DNA from: an uncultured Collinsella sp.
GTDB taxonomy: Bacteria; Actinomycetota; Coriobacteriia; Coriobacteriales; Coriobacteriaceae
Direction: 5' to 3'
Assembly: GCA_902490405.1 (NCBI GenBank)
Contig: CABUDS010000014.1
Location: 1 to 52,880, forward strand
Length of the DNA stretch: 52,880 nt
A program made the position numbers and the translations under genes. Numbering within the stretch: position 1 is the stretch's first letter; every line of letters begins with the position of its first letter. The notes beneath the pieces are model-generated. The model did not search any database. It was not told the DNA's origin and worked only from the letters and a program-made list of their open reading frames with translations. This document shows positions 33,022-41,823 of this stretch, one piece after another.

Positions 33022-33903
33022 ATGGAGTTTGTTCTTGATAACGGTTCTATCCGCGTAGCACTGAGCACGGCTGGCGGATCGTTCACTTCTATTGCGGCCA
33101 ACGGCCGTGAGTGCCTGTGGCAGGGTGACCCGGCGGTCTGGTCGGGCCAGGCACCCATTTGTTTCCCGATCTGCGGCGGCCTTCGCGACGGTCACGCAAT
33201 GACCATGGGCGGCCGCGAGGTTAGGCTCGCCCGCCACGGCTTTGCGCGCAAACAGGAGTGGAAGCTCGAGGAACAGAGCGACAACATGGTTGCACTGAGC
33301 CTAAGCTCTGCCGACCATGCCGAGCTGCTCGAGCAGTACCCGTATCCGTTTAAGATCGTTGCTCGTTACACGATCGATGCGGCAAAGGTGGCCGTGTCGT
33401 ACGAGGTGACCAATGAGGGCACCGAGGACATGCCGTTCTTTGTGGGTGGCCACCCCGGCTTTAAGTGCCCGCTCGACGAGGACGAGTCCTATGACGACTA
33501 TGAGCTTCGTTTTGATCAGCGTGAGGCCGCCGAGCTCTGTACTGCCGTTCCCTCGACGGGCCTGATTGATGTTGAGCATCGCAGTAAGAACCCCATGATC
33601 GACCAGAACCTGCCGCTTGCCCACGAACTCTTCGACTTCGCGGAGACCATCTTTGACGTGCTCGAGAGCCGCGTGGTTACGCTGACCAAGAAAACCGAGG
33701 ACAAGGGCGTGCGCCTGACGTTCCCCGATATGCCATACCTGATTGTGTGGAGCAAGCCCGAGGGTGACTTTGTGGCCGTGGAACCGTGGGGCGGCCTGTC
33801 TACCTGCTCCGATGAGGACGATATTCTGGAGCACAAGCGTGGCTGCCTGGTTGCCAAGCCGGGGGAGACCGTCATTCGCGGTTTTGAGATCGAGATCCTT
33901 TAA
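33022..33903 (+). CDS. lacX: LacX-like aldose 1-epimerase family protein, copy 2
   Basis: 293 residues, the same length as the copy at 17411 and nearly colinear with it (AGGSFTSI, LWQGDPAVWSGQAPICFPICGGLRDG, NEGTEDMPFF.GGHPGF, FDFAETIFDVLESR, WSKPEGDFVAVEPWGGLSTCSDEDD). Start at 33022; an in-frame extension to 32989 has no support. 53 bp before lacC copy 2. Presumed anomerase in the lactose branch. Confidence 0.87.
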   Translation: MEFVLDNGSIRVALSTAGGSFTSIAANGRECLWQGDPAVWSGQAPICFPICGGLRDGHAMTMGGREVRLARHGFARKQEWKLEEQSDNMVALSLSSADHAELLEQYPYPFKIVARYTIDAAKVAVSYEVTNEGTEDMPFFVGGHPGFKCPLDEDESYDDYELRFDQREAAELCTAVPSTGLIDVEHRSKNPMIDQNLPLAHELFDFAETIFDVLESRVVTLTKKTEDKGVRLTFPDMPYLIVWSKPEGDFVAVEPWGGLSTCSDEDDILEHKRGCLVAKPGETVIRGFEIEIL

Positions 33904-33956
33904 CGAGTTATCGTATGTTTGGGGCGGGTCATGCCGCCCCGGAACAGGAGTTCAAT

Positions 33957-34892
33957 ATGATTCTGACCGTCACCATGAACCCGTCGATTGATACGCGCTA
34001 TCAGCTCGACAAGCTGATCATTGACGACGTTAACCGCGTCACGCCCGAAAAGACCGCTGGCGGCAAGGGCCTCAACGTGAGCCGTGTGCTGCTGCAACTG
34101 GGAGACGACGTGCTCGCGACTGGTCTGCTTGGCGGCCACATGGGTGCCTATATGGCCGAGCTTATGGATGCCGACGGCGTCAAGAACGACTTTGTGCCCA
34201 TCGCCGGTGAGACGCGCATTTGCCTGAATATTCTGCACGAGGGTAATCAGACCGAGCTGCTGGAGAGCGGCCCGCAGATCGCCCCGGCCGAGCTCGAGGC
34301 CTTTACGGCCAAGTTCGCCGAGCTCGCGGCGAAGGCGGACGTTGTGACGCTTTCGGGCTCGCTGCCGCGTGGCGTCGATGCCGGCTACTATGCCGAGCTC
34401 GTCAAGATCGCCGAGGAGGCGGGCGCCAAGGTGCTGCTCGACACCTCGGGTGCATCGCTGGAGGCAGCGCTGGAGTCCGACGCTAAGCCCGAGCTCGTAA
34501 AGCCCAACCTGACCGAGATTAACGGCCTACTGGGTACGTCCTTTACGACCGATGATGTCGATGCCCTGCGCGAGGCGCTTGCCGCCGATGGCCGCTTTGC
34601 CGGTATTCCCTGGGTTGTCGTTTCGATGGGCGCTGCCGGTTCGGTGGGCTTCCATGAGGGTCGCGCGTTCCGCGCCAAGACGCCCGCGATTGCGGCTGTG
34701 AACGCAACGGGTTCCGGCGACTCGACCATCGCCGGTTTTGCGCATGCCATTGCTGCTGGTGCCGACGACGTCACGGTGCTCAAGACCGCCAATACCTGCG
34801 GTAAGCTCAACGCCATGGATCCCAAGACCGGCCACCTGATCATGGACCGCTGGGACGAGATCTACAGCAACGTTGAGGTCGTAGAGTTGTAG
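33957..34892 (+). CDS. lacC: Tagatose-6-phosphate kinase (LacC), copy 2
   Basis: 311-residue PfkB kinase, same length as copy 1 at 18352 and highly similar throughout (ILTVTMNPSIDTRYQLDKLIIDDVNRVTPEKTAGGKGLNVSRVL, SGSLPRGVDAGYYAEL, NATGSGDSTIAGFAHAIAAGADD). Downstream of lacAB, it fits the classical lacABC pathway: tagatose-6-P to tagatose-1,6-bisP. Start at 33957 with AGGAG; the frame is open from 33915. Confidence 0.92.
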   Translation: MILTVTMNPSIDTRYQLDKLIIDDVNRVTPEKTAGGKGLNVSRVLLQLGDDVLATGLLGGHMGAYMAELMDADGVKNDFVPIAGETRICLNILHEGNQTELLESGPQIAPAELEAFTAKFAELAAKADVVTLSGSLPRGVDAGYYAELVKIAEEAGAKVLLDTSGASLEAALESDAKPELVKPNLTEINGLLGTSFTTDDVDALREALAADGRFAGIPWVVVSMGAAGSVGFHEGRAFRAKTPAIAAVNATGSGDSTIAGFAHAIAAGADDVTVLKTANTCGKLNAMDPKTGHLIMDRWDEIYSNVEVVEL

Positions 34893-34980
34893 CGGTTGCG
34901 ACTCCTAATAGAATGATCGTGGATAATCTCCCGCTTTTGGTGCCCATACGAGTTCAAAGTGGGGGATTTTCCACGCTCGA

Positions 34981-35039
34981 GTCATTAGTTGTTGGGGACG
35001 TTCTTGTTTGACTAGTCGTTTAAGAACGTCCCCAATGAC
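34981..35039. repeat. Palindrome around TTGGGGACGTTCTT
   Basis: TTGGGGACGTTCTT (34992-35005) and its perfect complement (35022-35035) are flanked by GTCATT (34981-34986) and AATGAC (35034-35039). The centre holds GACTAGTC. A single related half, TTGGGGACGTTCC, occurs at 29924-29936. Function unknown. Confidence 0.65.
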
Positions 35040-35044
35040 TACAC

Positions 35045-35087
35045 TCAAAAACGGCGCCCGTCGGCGATGTTGCCGGCGGGCGCCGTT
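35045..35087 (-). terminator. Terminator of galT
   Basis: AACGGCGCCCG.CGGC (35050-35065) pairs with 35072-35087 with one mismatch. On the minus strand it is followed by TTTTTGAG. 47 bases after the galT stop. Confidence 0.85.
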
Positions 35088-35133
35088 GTCTTGAAGACGA
35101 AATAGTCCGTTTTCCTCCGTCCCCAAGGGATCA

Positions 35134-36762
35134 TTACAGTGAGTCGATAAAGCGCTGCTGGGCGGCGCGGCCGGCTTCGTCCCACTTAAAGACGCCGGCG
35201 TTGTCGAGCACGTGGCCAAACACTACGCCGACCTCCTCGTGCAGGATGTCGATGGCGTTGTCCGCCGTAAGCTCGTCGGCGCGGCGGGCATAGACGTCCT
35301 CGGCCCACGCGGCATGGCTGCGGCAAAGGTCGTCGCCCTCGAGCGCTGCGGCAAGGTCGTAGCTGGTATCGGCTTTGGCTGCCAGCAGGTGCTCGCGGAC
35401 AGCGCCGAGCTCGGGAACCAGGCGCGGCGGAAGAATAGCCAGGCCCATAACCTCGATCAGGCCGATGTTCTCCTTCTTAATGTGGTGATACTCGGCATGC
35501 GGGTGGAAAACGCCCAGCGGATGCTCGTCGGTCGTGATATTGCAGCGAAGCGCCAGGTAGGCCTCGTAAATCTCGCCGCCGGCGTTGCCGCGGGAGTCGA
35601 CGCGGCGGATGACGGGCGTCACGGTGTTGTGCGCTACGCCGTCGGCCGTGTGCGCGATAACGCCCGCAGACTCGTCGGTCCACTCGCGCCAGGCGAGGAT
35701 AATCTTCTCGGCAGCGTCGAGCAGCTGAGCGCGGTCATGCGAGCGCAGGCGCAGCACCGAGAGCGGCCACTGCAGCACAGTGCCGGTGACCTGGTCAAAA
35801 CCGGGCATGCTAAACTGCGAGACCTCGGCGGCATGCATCATGGGGAACTCGTGCGCGCCGCCCTGGAAGTGGTCGTGCGACAGAATCGAGCCGCCCACGA
35901 TAGGCAGGTCGGCGTTGGAGCCGATGAAGTAATGCGGGAACAGGTCCACAAAGTCGAGCAGGCAGGTCAAGCCCTTGCGGTCGACGTGCATCGGACGATG
36001 CTCGGAGCTCATGGCAATGCAGTGCTCGTTAAAGTAGGCGTACGGGCTGTACTGGAAGCCCCAGCGCTCGCCATTAAGCTGAATGGGAATAACGCGTAGG
36101 TTCTGGCGAGCGGGGTGGGCGCCGCCGTCGGCTGCGGCGGAGCGTCCCGGGTAGCCCTCGTTTTCGATGCACAGCTGGCAGGCGGGGTACTTTTCGCCCG
36201 TGTTCTTTGCGGCGCCGGCGGCAGCGATATCGCGTGGGTCCTTCTCGGGCTTGGACAGGTTGATGGTGATCTCCAGGTCACCCCAGTTGGTGGGGGTGCT
36301 CCATTTGATGTTGCGCGCGATGGCGGCACGGCGCACGTGGCCGGCGTCGCAGCACAGGCCGTAGAACCAGTCGGTTGCGGCGCGGGGCTCGTTGACGCCC
36401 ATACGTCCGTTGAACTCCTCGTTTACAACCGAAGGCCTCGGCATGAGCGCACCCATGATGCGCATGGCGATGCGGTCGCGGCCTGACGCCGTGTCCTCGG
36501 CGGCACCGTTGGTAACGGCGGCCTCGGAAAGCGCGGCAAGCGTGCCCTCCAGGTCAAAGTCGGGGAGTGTATCGGGGTGCAAGAGCGAAATCTTCTCGGT
36601 CTTGAGTGCCCAAGCCATGTCGAGTGCGGGGCCCGTGGCGCCGATGCACTCCAAAATGGTGTTGTATGCCCAGATCCGGTCGTCCTGGCCGATCATCGAT
36701 CGGTGGATGGCGTACTCGATCAGGTTCTGCGCGGCCTCTCGCACGTCAGTCATTACAGCCAT
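35134..36762 (-). CDS. galT: Galactose-1-phosphate uridylyltransferase, Firmicutes type
   Basis: 542 residues, much longer than the E. coli-type enzyme (about 350) and matching the second GalT family. Segments seen: FNGRMGVNEPRAATDWFYGLCCDAGHVRRAAIARNIKW, YFNEHCIAMSSEHRPMHV, ILSHDHFQGGAHEFPMM and GVFHPHAEYHHIKKENIGLIEVMGLAILPPRL. It transfers UMP between UDP-glucose and galactose-1-P. The ATG at 36762 has GGGGG ten bases upstream and overlaps galK; a second ATG at 36753 overlaps the galK stop as TAATG. Second gene of galKT. No galE nearby. Confidence 0.92.
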   Translation of the reverse strand: MAVMTDVREAAQNLIEYAIHRSMIGQDDRIWAYNTILECIGATGPALDMAWALKTEKISLLHPDTLPDFDLEGTLAALSEAAVTNGAAEDTASGRDRIAMRIMGALMPRPSVVNEEFNGRMGVNEPRAATDWFYGLCCDAGHVRRAAIARNIKWSTPTNWGDLEITINLSKPEKDPRDIAAAGAAKNTGEKYPACQLCIENEGYPGRSAAADGGAHPARQNLRVIPIQLNGERWGFQYSPYAYFNEHCIAMSSEHRPMHVDRKGLTCLLDFVDLFPHYFIGSNADLPIVGGSILSHDHFQGGAHEFPMMHAAEVSQFSMPGFDQVTGTVLQWPLSVLRLRSHDRAQLLDAAEKIILAWREWTDESAGVIAHTADGVAHNTVTPVIRRVDSRGNAGGEIYEAYLALRCNITTDEHPLGVFHPHAEYHHIKKENIGLIEVMGLAILPPRLVPELGAVREHLLAAKADTSYDLAAALEGDDLCRSHAAWAEDVYARRADELTADNAIDILHEEVGVVFGHVLDNAGVFKWDEAGRAAQQRFIDSL

Positions 36763-37958
36763 GCCGCGTAAGCCCCCTTGTCAGAGATGGCGTAGTGACG
36801 GGCAGAGCCCTCGCCCAGCCAGCCGTTCATCTTGGCAATGAAGGTGTCGACCAGATCGAGCGGCACGAAGGCCTGGATGGTACCGCCAAAGCCGCCGCCG
36901 TGGATACGAACGGCGCCACGGCCGTCGAGCACATGCTCGGCAAGAGCAAGCGCGTACATGGAAGGCTGCTCGGCACCCAGTTTGGCAACAACATTCTGCA
37001 GGTACATGGCGGAGCTGGCGCCGGACTCACGCGTCAGGACCAGGAACTGGTCAATGTCGCCGGCGTTCAGGGCCGCCCAGCGCTTATCGACCAGGCCGTT
37101 CTCGTACCAGTAATGAACGGCGCGCAGGCAGGCGCGGTCGCCCAGCTTGGCGCGCAGCTCGGGGAGCTTGGCGTCAAAGTCCGCCACGTTTACCTCGCAC
37201 AGGCGTGCCTTGCCAAACTCGGCGGCGACGTCCTGCATCTCGCGCGGAACAGCGGCGTAGTCGTCGGTGGCTGCCACATGGTCGGCGCCGACCTTGACGA
37301 GCACGAGCGCATAGCCGTGATCCTCAAAGTTGAGTTCGAGCTTCTGGGTCTTAGGCTGAGCCTGGTCCTCAAAGTCCATGTAGGCGAGGCCGCCCAGGCA
37401 CACGGCAGCTTGGTCCATCAGACCGCAGGGCTTGCCGTAGTAGTTGTTCTCGGTGCGCTGGCTCATCTGGGCGAGTGCGACGGGTTCAATGGCGGGCGCG
37501 CCCCAGAGCGTCTCCATGGCGCGGCCGTAAGCCGCCTCGACAGCGGCGGAGCTAGAAAGGCCGCCACCCGAGGGGACGGAGCAGGTAAAGGCAAAGTCGA
37601 AGCCCTGGGGCTCAACGCCGAGACCTGCGACCTCGTGGGCCATACCGCGCACGAGGCTTGCGGACGTGCCCTTCTCGGACTCTTGAATATCCAGCGTGTC
37701 GAGCGTGATCTCAAACGTAGGATAACCCTCGTCGGCGACGCGAACCTTGTTGGAATCGGTCGCCACGGCAATGCCGTCAACGGCGACATCGAGCGAGCCG
37801 GCGATAACGTGGCCACCCTCGTGGTCGGTGTGGTTGCCGCTGATCTCGGAGCGGCCGGGCGCGTGCACATAGAGAACCTGGCGGTCGCCGATGGGGCCAA
37901 ACTCCTCCTCAAACAGCTTGGTGAGCGTGGCGAGTGTCTTTTCGTCGGGGGTGGTCAT
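36753..37958 (-). CDS. galK: Galactokinase
   Basis: 401 residues, GHMP kinase family. The galactose-binding signature is GRSEISGNHTDHEGGHVIAG (about 35-54). The ATP motif is SVPSGGGLSSSAAVEAA, and the third motif is VRIHGGGFGGTIQAFVP near the C terminus. It phosphorylates galactose at C1. Start at 37958 with AAAGGA; the frame continues to 38045. First gene of galKT, divergent from a LacI-type regulator with shared operator-like repeats between them. Confidence 0.95.
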   Translation of the reverse strand: MTTPDEKTLATLTKLFEEEFGPIGDRQVLYVHAPGRSEISGNHTDHEGGHVIAGSLDVAVDGIAVATDSNKVRVADEGYPTFEITLDTLDIQESEKGTSASLVRGMAHEVAGLGVEPQGFDFAFTCSVPSGGGLSSSAAVEAAYGRAMETLWGAPAIEPVALAQMSQRTENNYYGKPCGLMDQAAVCLGGLAYMDFEDQAQPKTQKLELNFEDHGYALVLVKVGADHVAATDDYAAVPREMQDVAAEFGKARLCEVNVADFDAKLPELRAKLGDRACLRAVHYWYENGLVDKRWAALNAGDIDQFLVLTRESGASSAMYLQNVVAKLGAEQPSMYALALAEHVLDGRGAVRIHGGGFGGTIQAFVPLDLVDTFIAKMNGWLGEGSARHYAISDKGAYAAWL

Positions 37959-38296
37959 GGGAGTCCTTTCCTTGGCGCGCACGGGTGAGTTTTGCGTCGT
38001 TATGAGTACGTTAACAACTTGAAGCGGCATGAACCAAGTGTCCACGATACCGCACGTTACGGGCTATGTTAACGTACTCATAACACATCGCTTGTCACTT
38101 TTTGAGAATCTGGTAATCGGTAGAAATACAGCCGTGAACGGTACTGTCGTATGGACTTATAAAGCAGAAAAGATGCAGATAGAAAAAGTAGAGTACGTTA
38201 ACATGCGTCCGACGATAGCGGGCCTCGGTGCAGGGCGTGTTTCTGCCCAGGCCGGCATTCACGCTATTCAGATCTCGCAAGGGTGAAGGTGATCCT
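37959..38296. promoter_or_regulatory. Divergent galK / lacI control region with three matching operators
   Basis: The 13-mer GAGTACGTTAACA occurs at 38004-38016 and 38191-38203, and inverted at 38067-38079. The first and second sites form a perfect 18-bp inverted repeat (37999-38016 with 38067-38084). CCGTGAACGGT is at 38132-38142. This layout fits LacI-type repression of galKT with looping. Confidence 0.75.
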
Positions 38297-39328
38297 GTGG
38301 CAAGGCGCCCGTCCAACGATACAGGTACGCGTCCGGTCTCCATGGCCGACGTCGCCCGCGCTGCTGGCGTTTCGCAGCAGACGGTTTCGCGCGTCGCCAA
38401 CGGTTTGCCTAACGTCAACGAGCAGACGCGCCAGCGCGTGCAGGCCGCTATGCAAGAGCTCGGCTTTCGTCCGAGTTATGCCGGTCGCTCGCTGCGCGAC
38501 GGCCGTTACCATTCGGTCGGCCTGTGCGTCAACGATGTCACCAAGTTTGGCAACCTCTCAATGATCGACGGCATCGCCAGCGCTGCTCGCGAGCATAATT
38601 GCGCCATCACGCTGGTCGAGATGTCCAAGACCGAGGAGTTTTCGCTTGCCGAGGCCACGCGTCGTATGGCCGCGCTGCCCGTGGACGGCATCATTATCGG
38701 CATGAGTCGCATGGCACCCGATTTTGAGACGTTTGATCCGTTGCCGGGCATTGGCACGGTCATCGTTACCATGTACGCGCATCCGCGCGTGACCACAGTC
38801 GATTCCGACCATTACGGCTGCTCGCTATTGCTTATGGATCACCTGTTTGAGCTGGGACACGATCAGATTCGCTATATTGGCGGCCCGTCGTTCTCGGTCG
38901 ACGAGCGGTTTCGTCGCGCCGGTTGGCAGGATGCACTCGAGCGTAAGCACATTAAGCCGCAGGCGCCGCTCGAGGGCGATTGGTCTGCCAACAGCGGATA
39001 CGAAGCCGGCAGATATCTGGCCGAGCACGACCGCACCATGACGGCGATTTACGCGGCAAACGACCAAATGGCAAACGGTGCCATCGCCGCGCTGCGCGAT
39101 AGCGGCTTGCGCGTGCCCGAGGACGTGAGCGTGGTGGGCGTCGATGATTCGCTCGATGATTTTGTAGCACACAACGAGCTCACGACCGTTCGATTCGACT
39201 TGCATCAGCGTGGGCGCGAGGTGTTTGAGCATGCGGTTCCCGAGGCGGGTACGGTGGGCAAAACCGTTGCCATTCGTATTCCCGGCCAGCTCATCATTCG
39301 ACATAGCACGGCGATACCGCGCTCATAG
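38297..39328 (+). CDS. LacI-family transcriptional regulator (galactose operon)
   Basis: 343 residues from a GTG at 38297 (GAAGGTG upstream); an ATG at 38342 would cut into the HTH. DNA-binding part: VSMADVARAAGVSQQTVSRVANGLPNVNEQTRQRVQAAMQELGFRPSYAGRSLRDGR. The sensor core resembles the LacI protein at 28288 (VDSDHYGCSLLLMDHLFELGH, AIYAANDQMANGAIAALRDSGLRVPEDVSVVGVDDSLDD). Likely represses galKT and itself through the GAGTACGTTAACA sites. Confidence 0.9.
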   Translation: MARRPSNDTGTRPVSMADVARAAGVSQQTVSRVANGLPNVNEQTRQRVQAAMQELGFRPSYAGRSLRDGRYHSVGLCVNDVTKFGNLSMIDGIASAAREHNCAITLVEMSKTEEFSLAEATRRMAALPVDGIIIGMSRMAPDFETFDPLPGIGTVIVTMYAHPRVTTVDSDHYGCSLLLMDHLFELGHDQIRYIGGPSFSVDERFRRAGWQDALERKHIKPQAPLEGDWSANSGYEAGRYLAEHDRTMTAIYAANDQMANGAIAALRDSGLRVPEDVSVVGVDDSLDDFVAHNELTTVRFDLHQRGREVFEHAVPEAGTVGKTVAIRIPGQLIIRHSTAIPRS

Positions 39329-39457
39329 TTTGTGCTGGTAAACGGCGATTTATCGCATTTTAATAACAATCGGTAAGAATGCCGGCAGAAAGCTGTTGGG
39401 ATGCAGCCGAGTGCTATGATAAACGGGCTCTTTTGTCTATCTAGGAGGCTTTGCCTG

Positions 39458-40618
39458 ATGGAGATCACCAAGGATATCCGCTACGTTGGCGTCGACGATC
39501 ACGACATTGACCTGTTCGAGGGCCAGTACGATGTGTCCGAGAACGGTATGGCATACAACAGCTACGTTATCTTGGGCGAAAAGATCGCTGTCGCCGATTC
39601 AGTCGATGGCGGGTTTGTCGACGAATGGCTCGGTAACCTCGAGGCTGTACTCGACGGTCGCACGCCCGACTACCTGGTCATCCATCACATGGAGCCCGAT
39701 CACTCCGCCGGCATCGCCGCCTTTATGGAGCGCTATCCCCAGGCACAGATTGTGGCAAGCATGGGCGCCTTCCGCATGATGGTTAACTACTTTGACACCG
39801 ACTTCCCCGAGCGCAAGATGGTTGTCAAGGAGGGTGACGTGCTCGATTTGGGCGGCCACAGCCTAACCTTTGTCGGCGCCCCCAACGTGCACTGGCCCGA
39901 GGTGCTGTTCTCCTACGAGGCCACCGACAAGGTGCTCTTTAGTGCCGACGGCTTTGGCAAGTTCGGCGCCAACGACATCGAGGATCCGGAAGGGTGGGCC
40001 TGCGAGGCGCGCCGTTATTACTTTGGCATCGTGGGTAAGTTCGGCAAGTTTGTGCAGGCCGTGCTCAAGAAGGCCGCCGATCTGGACATCCAGGTTATCT
40101 GCCCGCTCCACGGCCCTGTTCTTACCGAGAACCTGGGCTATTACCTCGACACCTACAACACCTGGTCGAGCTATCAGCCCGAGGACGAGGGCATCACGAT
40201 TGCCTATGCGAGCGTGTACGGCCATCTGAAGGCCGCCGTTGAGGAGCTCGCATCTGCGCTTGAGGCTCGCGGCCAGAAGGTTTCCGTCTTTGACCTGGCT
40301 CGCGACGACATGGCCGAGGCCGTTGAGGATGCGTTCCGCTACGACCGCCTGGTGCTCGCCTCCATTACCTATCAGGGCGAGATTTTCCCGTTCATGAGCA
40401 CCTTTATCCACACGCTCGCTGAGCATGCCTACCAGAACCGCACCGTGGCGCTCGTCGAGGCTGGCTCTTGGGCACCTGCCGCCGCTAAGGTTATGGCCAA
40501 GGAGCTCGAGGGCATGAAAGACATCACGCTGACGCAGAATAAGGTGACCGTCCTGGGTTCGCTCAACGACGCTTCGCGCGCCCAGATCGAGGCCCTCGCT
40601 GACGAGCTGTCCAAGTAG
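39458..40618 (+). CDS. fprA: A-type flavoprotein (flavodiiron protein)
   Basis: 386 residues. The N-terminal beta-lactamase-like diiron domain has HHMEPDHSAG (H77, E79, D81, H82), a later D in SADGFGKFG, and LHGP. The C-terminal flavodoxin domain starts near 248 (IAYASVYGHLKAAVEELASAL). Flavodiiron proteins reduce O2 to water and/or NO, protecting anaerobes. RBS TAGGAGG. No rubredoxin domain or gene adjacent, so the electron donor is elsewhere. Single gene with a terminator; GGTAAACGG lies about 120 bp upstream. Confidence 0.93.
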   Translation: MEITKDIRYVGVDDHDIDLFEGQYDVSENGMAYNSYVILGEKIAVADSVDGGFVDEWLGNLEAVLDGRTPDYLVIHHMEPDHSAGIAAFMERYPQAQIVASMGAFRMMVNYFDTDFPERKMVVKEGDVLDLGGHSLTFVGAPNVHWPEVLFSYEATDKVLFSADGFGKFGANDIEDPEGWACEARRYYFGIVGKFGKFVQAVLKKAADLDIQVICPLHGPVLTENLGYYLDTYNTWSSYQPEDEGITIAYASVYGHLKAAVEELASALEARGQKVSVFDLARDDMAEAVEDAFRYDRLVLASITYQGEIFPFMSTFIHTLAEHAYQNRTVALVEAGSWAPAAAKVMAKELEGMKDITLTQNKVTVLGSLNDASRAQIEALADELSK

Positions 40619-40641
40619 CGATACGTTCACTTTCAACGCTC

Positions 40642-40686
40642 AAACCACCACAAAGGGGACAGGCACCTTTGTGGTGGTTTTTGTTT
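40642..40686. terminator. Bidirectional terminator, 15-bp perfect stem
   Basis: 40642-40656 pairs perfectly with 40666-40680; the loop is GGACAGGCA. T runs follow on the plus strand. It separates the flavodiiron gene from the convergent DeoR gene, whose stop overlaps the last bases. Confidence 0.88.
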
Positions 40687-41488
40687 AAGCGCCGGCGATG
40701 ACGAGATTTGGGCGGGCGTCGTCGACGGTCTCGGTGATTGAGGTGGCGACGGCATCATCGGGATCACGGTCCATCACGATGGTGTCGACATCGACAAGCT
40801 CGGCAAAGCGATACATGCCGCGTCCGTTGACCTTGCTGGCGTCCATGAGGGCCACGTTTTGACGGGCTGCGGCGATCATGGCCGTTTTGGTCTCGGCCAT
40901 CTGCGGAAAGTCGGTCGTAAAGCCGCAGCCGGGAACAAAAGCGCCGGGGCACATGACGGCAAGGTCGGCATGGACCATTTGGAGCGCCTGCATAGTAAGT
41001 GGGCCGTACAGATAGCGATGACCTTTGCGCAGTGCCCCGCCCAGCATGACGACATCGACCGAGGGCATGCTCTCGTCGATGTAATCGGCGATGGTGATGT
41101 CGGCCGTGATAACGGTGATGCCGTTGCGTTGATCGAGGAGCCGGACAAACTCGAGCGCCGTGGTGCCCGAGTCGACGAGCAGCGTGTCGCCGTCATTGAC
41201 GAGCCCGATGGCGCTTTGCGCGATGGCCTGCTTGGCGGCAACATTGACGTTGATACGGCGATCCTGGGTGGATACGGTCAGTCGCTTCTGGAGCGACACA
41301 GCGCCACCGTGCGTGCGGCGCAGCTTGCCGGACTCGGCGAGCGCGTCTAGGTCCGCACGGGCGGTAACGGAGGACACACCAAAGGTCTGGGCGATTTCTG
41401 CTACCTGCACCGAGGCGTTATGTTCGAGCATCTCCATGATGGCGGCGCGACGTTCGTCGGCAAAAGCTCGGGTTGTTGCATGGGCCAT
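40685..41488 (-). CDS. DeoR-family transcriptional regulator, second
   Basis: 267 residues. HTH: ADERRAAIMEMLEHNASVQVAEIAQTFGVSSVTARADLDALAESGKLRRTHGGAV. Sensor domain: LLVDSGTTALEFVRLL, ITADITIADYI, LGGALRKGHRYLYGPLTMQALQMVHADLA, MDASKVNGRGMYRFAELVDVDTIV. Start at 41488 with GGAG; the frame is open to 41536. Divergent from the class II aldolase gene, which it probably controls. Ligand unknown, presumably a sugar phosphate. Confidence 0.9.
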   Translation of the reverse strand: MAHATTRAFADERRAAIMEMLEHNASVQVAEIAQTFGVSSVTARADLDALAESGKLRRTHGGAVSLQKRLTVSTQDRRINVNVAAKQAIAQSAIGLVNDGDTLLVDSGTTALEFVRLLDQRNGITVITADITIADYIDESMPSVDVVMLGGALRKGHRYLYGPLTMQALQMVHADLAVMCPGAFVPGCGFTTDFPQMAETKTAMIAAARQNVALMDASKVNGRGMYRFAELVDVDTIVMDRDPDDAVATSITETVDDARPNLVIAGA

Positions 41489-41823
41489 ATTCGCTCCAAC
41501 ATCGTCTGAAATTTGCAGGAATTGTGTTGAGTCCATTTTCGTTCATTTTCTTTTTGAGTAAGAAAACACCTTTCGATTACTTATCTTTTCTATAAAAGAA
41601 AGATGATTCGCTTGAAAACTGCAATGTCGTATAGAGGGATCCGGCGCGAATCCCTTCCGTTTGCTTTTCAAAAACGAGTGTCTTGACCTGTGTGCCGGTG
41701 ATATCTCATACGTGCGACGCCGTCGATTTTCATACAATGGGCGCAGCAAAACGCAAGGTAAAACGCCTTGTGATCAACTACGCCCGATGTCCAGATGCGG
41801 GCGAGGGAGAGGAGCAAACGCTC
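41489..41823. promoter_or_regulatory. Divergent DeoR / aldolase control region
   Basis: TTTTCTT-N7-AAGAAAA (about 41547-41567) is a perfect inverted repeat. A related near-palindrome ATCTTTTC...GAAAGAT lies at about 41583-41604. Both are AT-rich in a GC-rich genome and could be sites for the divergent DeoR protein. The plus frame is open from 41683, but the leader looks non-coding. Confidence 0.5.

Noticed and set aside
36606..37988. 460-codon plus-strand open frame opposite galK
   Set aside because: Antisense shadow of galactokinase; no RBS and no recognisable protein.
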